NCBI GenBank assembly: GCA_964482135.1
Contig: CAYZWF010000016.1
Span: forward strand, 1 to 44,660
Source: UBA11136 sp964482135
Lineage (GTDB): Bacteria > Pseudomonadota > Alphaproteobacteria > UBA11136
Direction of reading: 5' to 3'
Length of the DNA: 44,660 nt
The notes beneath the pieces are model-generated. The model had not been told where the DNA came from. It was given only the letters and a program-made list of their open reading frames with translations, and did not search any database. Below are positions 42,068 to 44,660 of the stretch, piece after piece (within the stretch, counting starts at the first letter, position 1; each line of letters starts with the position of its first letter). The position numbers were made by a program, and so were the translations under genes.

Positions 42068-42931
42068 ATGACGCCCACGTCCGGTATTTCCGTTATACGC
42101 AGGGTTTCCCAACTGCGTAACCAGGTGGCCGCCTGGCGCGGCGAGAACCGGCGCATTGCCCTGGTACCCACCATGGGGGCGCTGCACGAGGGCCATCTGG
42201 CGCTGGTAAAACGCGCACTGGAAATCGGCGACCGGGTTATTGTCTCGCTCTTCGTTAATCCCACCCAGTTCGGCGCCAACGAGGATCTGGACGCCTATCC
42301 CCGTGACGAGGCCGCCGACCAGACGGTTCTCGGGGAGCTGGGCGTTCACCTGCTCTACGCGCCCGCATTGGAGGAAATGTACCCCGATGGCCTGGCGGCT
42401 TCGATCCGGGTGCCGGAACTCGCCGAAGGTCTCTGCGGGGCGTTCCGGCCGGTCCACTTCGCGGGTGTGGCCACCATAGTGACCAGGCTCTTCTCGCAGT
42501 CTTCCCCTGACGTGGCGCTGTTCGGCGAGAAGGATTACCAGCAATTACAGGTCATCCGCGCCCTGGTGCGCGACCTCCACATTCCCGTCCGTATCGAGGG
42601 CGTGGCCACGGTGCGGGAAGAAGACGGCCTCGCTCTGTCCTCGCGCAACGCCTATCTCTCGCCTGATGAACGCGCTATTGCGCCCCTCCTGTTCGCGACC
42701 TTGAAGCATGTGGCGGCGGGAATAGAGGCAGGCGGGGATGTGGACGAGATGATTGAGGAAGGCAAAAAAACGCTTCTCGAGGGGGGCTTTGCGAAAGTTG
42801 ATTATCTCGAGGTCTGTGACGCCGAAACGTTAAAGCCGGTCTCCCGTATCGAGGCGCCGGCCCGGGTTCTGGCAGCGGCCCATCTCGGCGCCACCCGCCT
42901 CATCGATAATGTTGCCGTTAAGATAGGTTAA
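42068..42931 (+). CDS. panC: Pantothenate synthetase
   Basis: 287 residues. ATP-site motifs are VPTMGALHEGHLALV and, downstream, FGEKDYQQLQVIRAL. FVNPTQFGANEDLDAYPRD binds pantoate, and EEDGLALSSRNAYLSP closes the site. It condenses pantoate with beta-alanine. It forms the panB-panC operon and is followed by a bidirectional terminator. Confidence 0.96.
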   Translation: MTPTSGISVIRRVSQLRNQVAAWRGENRRIALVPTMGALHEGHLALVKRALEIGDRVIVSLFVNPTQFGANEDLDAYPRDEAADQTVLGELGVHLLYAPALEEMYPDGLAASIRVPELAEGLCGAFRPVHFAGVATIVTRLFSQSSPDVALFGEKDYQQLQVIRALVRDLHIPVRIEGVATVREEDGLALSSRNAYLSPDERAIAPLLFATLKHVAAGIEAGGDVDEMIEEGKKTLLEGGFAKVDYLEVCDAETLKPVSRIEAPARVLAAAHLGATRLIDNVAVKIG

Positions 42932-42962
42932 TCCCTTAATCTTACCCCCCCAGGTCTCCCAT

Positions 42963-42995
42963 AAAAAAACCGGCGCCACAGTGACGCCGGTTTTT
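42963..42995. terminator. Bidirectional rho-independent terminator
   Basis: ACCGGCG (42969-42975) pairs with CGCCGGT (42985-42991), with an inner CAC/GTG, flanked by an A run before and a T run after. It serves panC on the plus strand and the convergent lipoprotein gene on the minus strand. Confidence 0.9.
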
Positions 42996-43020
42996 CGTAT
43001 CCCAATGCAAGGAAAGTTCT

Positions 43021-44241
43021 TTAGCGCAGATAAATACGCACTTCGTTGGTTGAGGCATCGCCGCTGCTCATGGCGGAGAGTTTCACCCGTTCGGCGGGCA
43101 GGCCCATATCCGACAGGGCGCGCAGGACTTCCTCGGCGCTGCGCCGCGCTGAATTTGAATTCATGGAAAGCTGAGCCGAGGAGCCGCCGCTCGGCGTCAC
43201 CGCCACAAGATCGAAGACGGCGCCGGGCTGGCGTGAAATAGCCCGGTTGACGGCCGTATAGAGAGCCTGTTGATAGTCCACGTTCTTGCGGTCGAAGCGG
43301 ATAACCACCAGGGGACGCTTATTGGCCGGTGAAAAGGCCATATCATCGAGAGCCGTGCTCACAATGGCGTCTTCCATGGCGATGGTTTGCGCGATGTTGG
43401 CACCAAGGCGGGCGCCGAAGTACTCGCCGTTCTTGACCGCCAGCGACAGCGTGGTGAGGTTGTTGCGCTCGCGGGCCACATACTCGGTCTGGCGCTTGAT
43501 GTCCTCGTTAAGCTCCGAGAGAAGCCTCTCCACGACGACGATGGTCTTGTTCACATCATCTTCGAGGATGGCGAGCTGGCGGTGATCTTCCTCGATGGCG
43601 CCGGAAAGGCCAAAGGCGGCGGTGGTGGATTCGAGAAGGAACCCGACCATGGCCGCATCCGCGGTAGAACGGTTGGAAAGGCTGTTCATATGGGCGATGT
43701 CGTTGCCCAGCAGTTCAATCTGGACCTGACTTTCGTTCCACTGTTGGGTGAGGATGGGATTACCCGGCGTGGTGCCCACCTGAAGGCGGGACTGAATGGC
43801 GGCCACCAGGCCGTAATAGGTCTGGGTATGCTGGGCGGTCTGGCCGCGGATATTCTGTAATTCGCCGTTATGGACGTTGATGGCGCCCTGAAGATTGCTG
43901 AGGTCATTACGCAGCTGCACCACCTTGCCGCCGACGAAGGTGCCCGTGGGCTGTCCGGGCGTGGCCGGTGCCACGCTAAAATCAGTGCCGCCAAGTGTGG
44001 GGGGCGGTGGTGCATAGCCCGGGGGCGGTGCGGGCGGCGGTGCATAAACGGGAACCCCGGTGGGGGCGCCACCCTGGTCGACGGCGGCCTGTCCCGCCGC
44101 AACGGGAATATCGGAGTCATCCATACTCTCGGCTTCATCATCACCGGAAAGCGATGGCCAGAAAGTATCGTTGACGTATGAACAGCCGCCCAAAGCAAGG
44201 GCCGCCCCGAGAAACGCCGCGTTTATTTTCTTAAAAGCCAT
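43021..44241 (-). CDS. Lipoprotein with coiled coil and OmpA-like C-terminal domain
   Basis: 406 residues. Lipobox ALGGC (Cys20) is followed by an acidic patch (SGDDEAESMDDSD) and a Pro/Gly/Ala-rich linker (about 60-90), then long helical stretches (VGGKVVQLRNDLSNLQGAIN, LESTTAAFGLSGAIEEDHRQ, KTIVVVERLLSELNEDIK). The last ~100 residues (VVIRFDRKNVDYQQALYTAV, then NSARRSAEEVLRALSDMGLP and EVRIYLR) match the pattern of OmpA/Pal-like peptidoglycan-binding domains. It is probably an outer-membrane or periplasmic cell-envelope lipoprotein; no named family was recognised. An adjacent TTGGCA...TTAGAA may be its promoter. Confidence 0.7.
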   Translation of the reverse strand: MAFKKINAAFLGAALALGGCSYVNDTFWPSLSGDDEAESMDDSDIPVAAGQAAVDQGGAPTGVPVYAPPPAPPPGYAPPPPTLGGTDFSVAPATPGQPTGTFVGGKVVQLRNDLSNLQGAINVHNGELQNIRGQTAQHTQTYYGLVAAIQSRLQVGTTPGNPILTQQWNESQVQIELLGNDIAHMNSLSNRSTADAAMVGFLLESTTAAFGLSGAIEEDHRQLAILEDDVNKTIVVVERLLSELNEDIKRQTEYVARERNNLTTLSLAVKNGEYFGARLGANIAQTIAMEDAIVSTALDDMAFSPANKRPLVVIRFDRKNVDYQQALYTAVNRAISRQPGAVFDLVAVTPSGGSSAQLSMNSNSARRSAEEVLRALSDMGLPAERVKLSAMSSGDASTNEVRIYLR

Positions 44242-44583
44242 GGAGAAAACATACCTCTAAGTTCTAACGGTCGAAAAGCGAGCATTGCCAATAACACGAA
44301 AGAATATGCCAGAAAAATAGAATAAAATATCCCCCCGCCCAACTCTCAGCCGATACTACCCAAACCGTGAAGTAGTCACAAGCGGCTTTTGGCGCGTCTC
44401 AGAGGGGCTTTTTTCACCGCGGCATTGCCGTTCTTGCCATTCTCTGGCCATTCTCTGGCCACTCTCTTGCCATTCCGGGGTGATTTTATTACTGTCCCCC
44501 ACCTTTCCCGCCTCCATGTTCACGAGAGACCGCAAGAGACCACAACAGGCCGTGCGGTCTTGCGGCCGGGACGGGAAGAACAG
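44242..44583. other. Intergenic region before tRNA-Arg
   Basis: No gene is seen. It holds the lipoprotein promoter zone, a four-copy 11-bp repeat (44436-44479) and an 8-bp inverted repeat CCGCAAGA / TCTTGCGG (44530-44537, 44558-44565). Confidence 0.5.
44436..44479. repeat. 11-bp tandem repeat, four copies
   Basis: GCCATTCTCTG (44436-44446) is followed by an identical copy (44447-44457), GCCACTCTCTT (44458-44468) and a diverged fourth copy (44469-44479). Confidence 0.85.
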
Positions 44584-44660
44584 GCGCCCGTAGCTCAATT
44601 GGATAGAGCATCTGACTACGAATCAGAAGGTTGGGAGTTCGAGTCTCTCCGGGCGCGCCA
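44584..44660 (+). tRNA. tRNA-Arg (anticodon ACG)
   Basis: 77 nt including an encoded CCA. The acceptor stem GCGCCCG pairs with CGGGCGC, the D-arm contains TAGCTCAATTGGATAGAGCA, the anticodon arm is CTGACT-ACG-AATCAG, and the T-arm contains GGGAGTTCGAGTCTCTC. A34 is normally converted to inosine to read CGU/CGC/CGA. Its 3' end is the last base of the window, a common integration site, so what lies beyond cannot be told. Confidence 0.97.

Overview
The window is a GC-rich, densely coded chromosomal segment that reads as an alphaproteobacterium, most likely Rhodospirillales-like. Supporting signs are the block rpmH-rnpA-yidD-yidC-engB-argB, the paired def-fmt-truA and dapD-dapE blocks, a membrane-anchored cytochrome c552-type protein divergent from kdsB-pheA, and a short SRP RNA just upstream of dnaX-ybaB-recR. 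Almost all of it is housekeeping. No rRNA operon, CRISPR array, intact transposon or complete prophage was seen.

Layout. 1-960: remnant of a tyrosine-recombinase integrase without its catalytic domain. 955-4460: an alpha/beta hydrolase, a HAMP-SpoIIE phosphatase split by an in-frame amber codon, a MarR regulator with identical palindromes before and after it, and two unlisted tandem small peptides that look like paired RiPP precursors. 4758-7378: an orphan TAXI receptor, a GST and a second MarR regulator. 7473-14810 (minus): cytochrome c, then hisN-yejA-yejB-yejE-yejF, a peptide importer whose genes overlap or nearly touch. 14917-19691 (plus): kdsB, pheA, SRP RNA, dnaX, ybaB, recR. 19731-22085 (minus): nupC and rmuC. 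22184-25227 (plus): a Tat-exported transglutaminase-like protein, then def-fmt-truA. 25243-28651 (minus): Yip1-like membrane protein, dapE, dapD and a pyrimidine nucleotidase. 28651-29671: a G-run cluster, short repeats, a 20-bp dyad and a DPDW-repeat protein. 29691-34258 (minus): argB carrying an N-terminal helix-turn-helix, then engB, yidC, yidD, rnpA, rpmH. 34514-38214 (plus): VTT membrane protein, flavin disulfide-oxidoreductase-like protein, orphan histidine kinase. 38246-39121: an AT-rich singleton with a HEPN-type RN(x3)H motif. 39160-44241: gamma-glutamyltransferase, panB-panC, a lipoprotein. 44584-44660: tRNA-Arg(ACG), ending at the window edge.

The most unusual items are: (1) the pair of 44- and 50-residue peptides at 4099-4454, with a shared leader and a patterned Cys/Ser/Thr-rich C-terminus; (2) the DNA-binding domain fused to acetylglutamate kinase, transcribed from an AT-rich promoter bearing inverted repeats; (3) the amber codon separating a HAMP sensor from its PP2C output domain; (4) a recurring habit of short tandem duplications (11-24 bp, 2-4 copies) at gene boundaries, some of which copy stop or start codons; and (5) the DPDW-repeat protein behind a G-quadruplex-like G-run cluster. 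All functional statements come from reading motifs; no database search was run.
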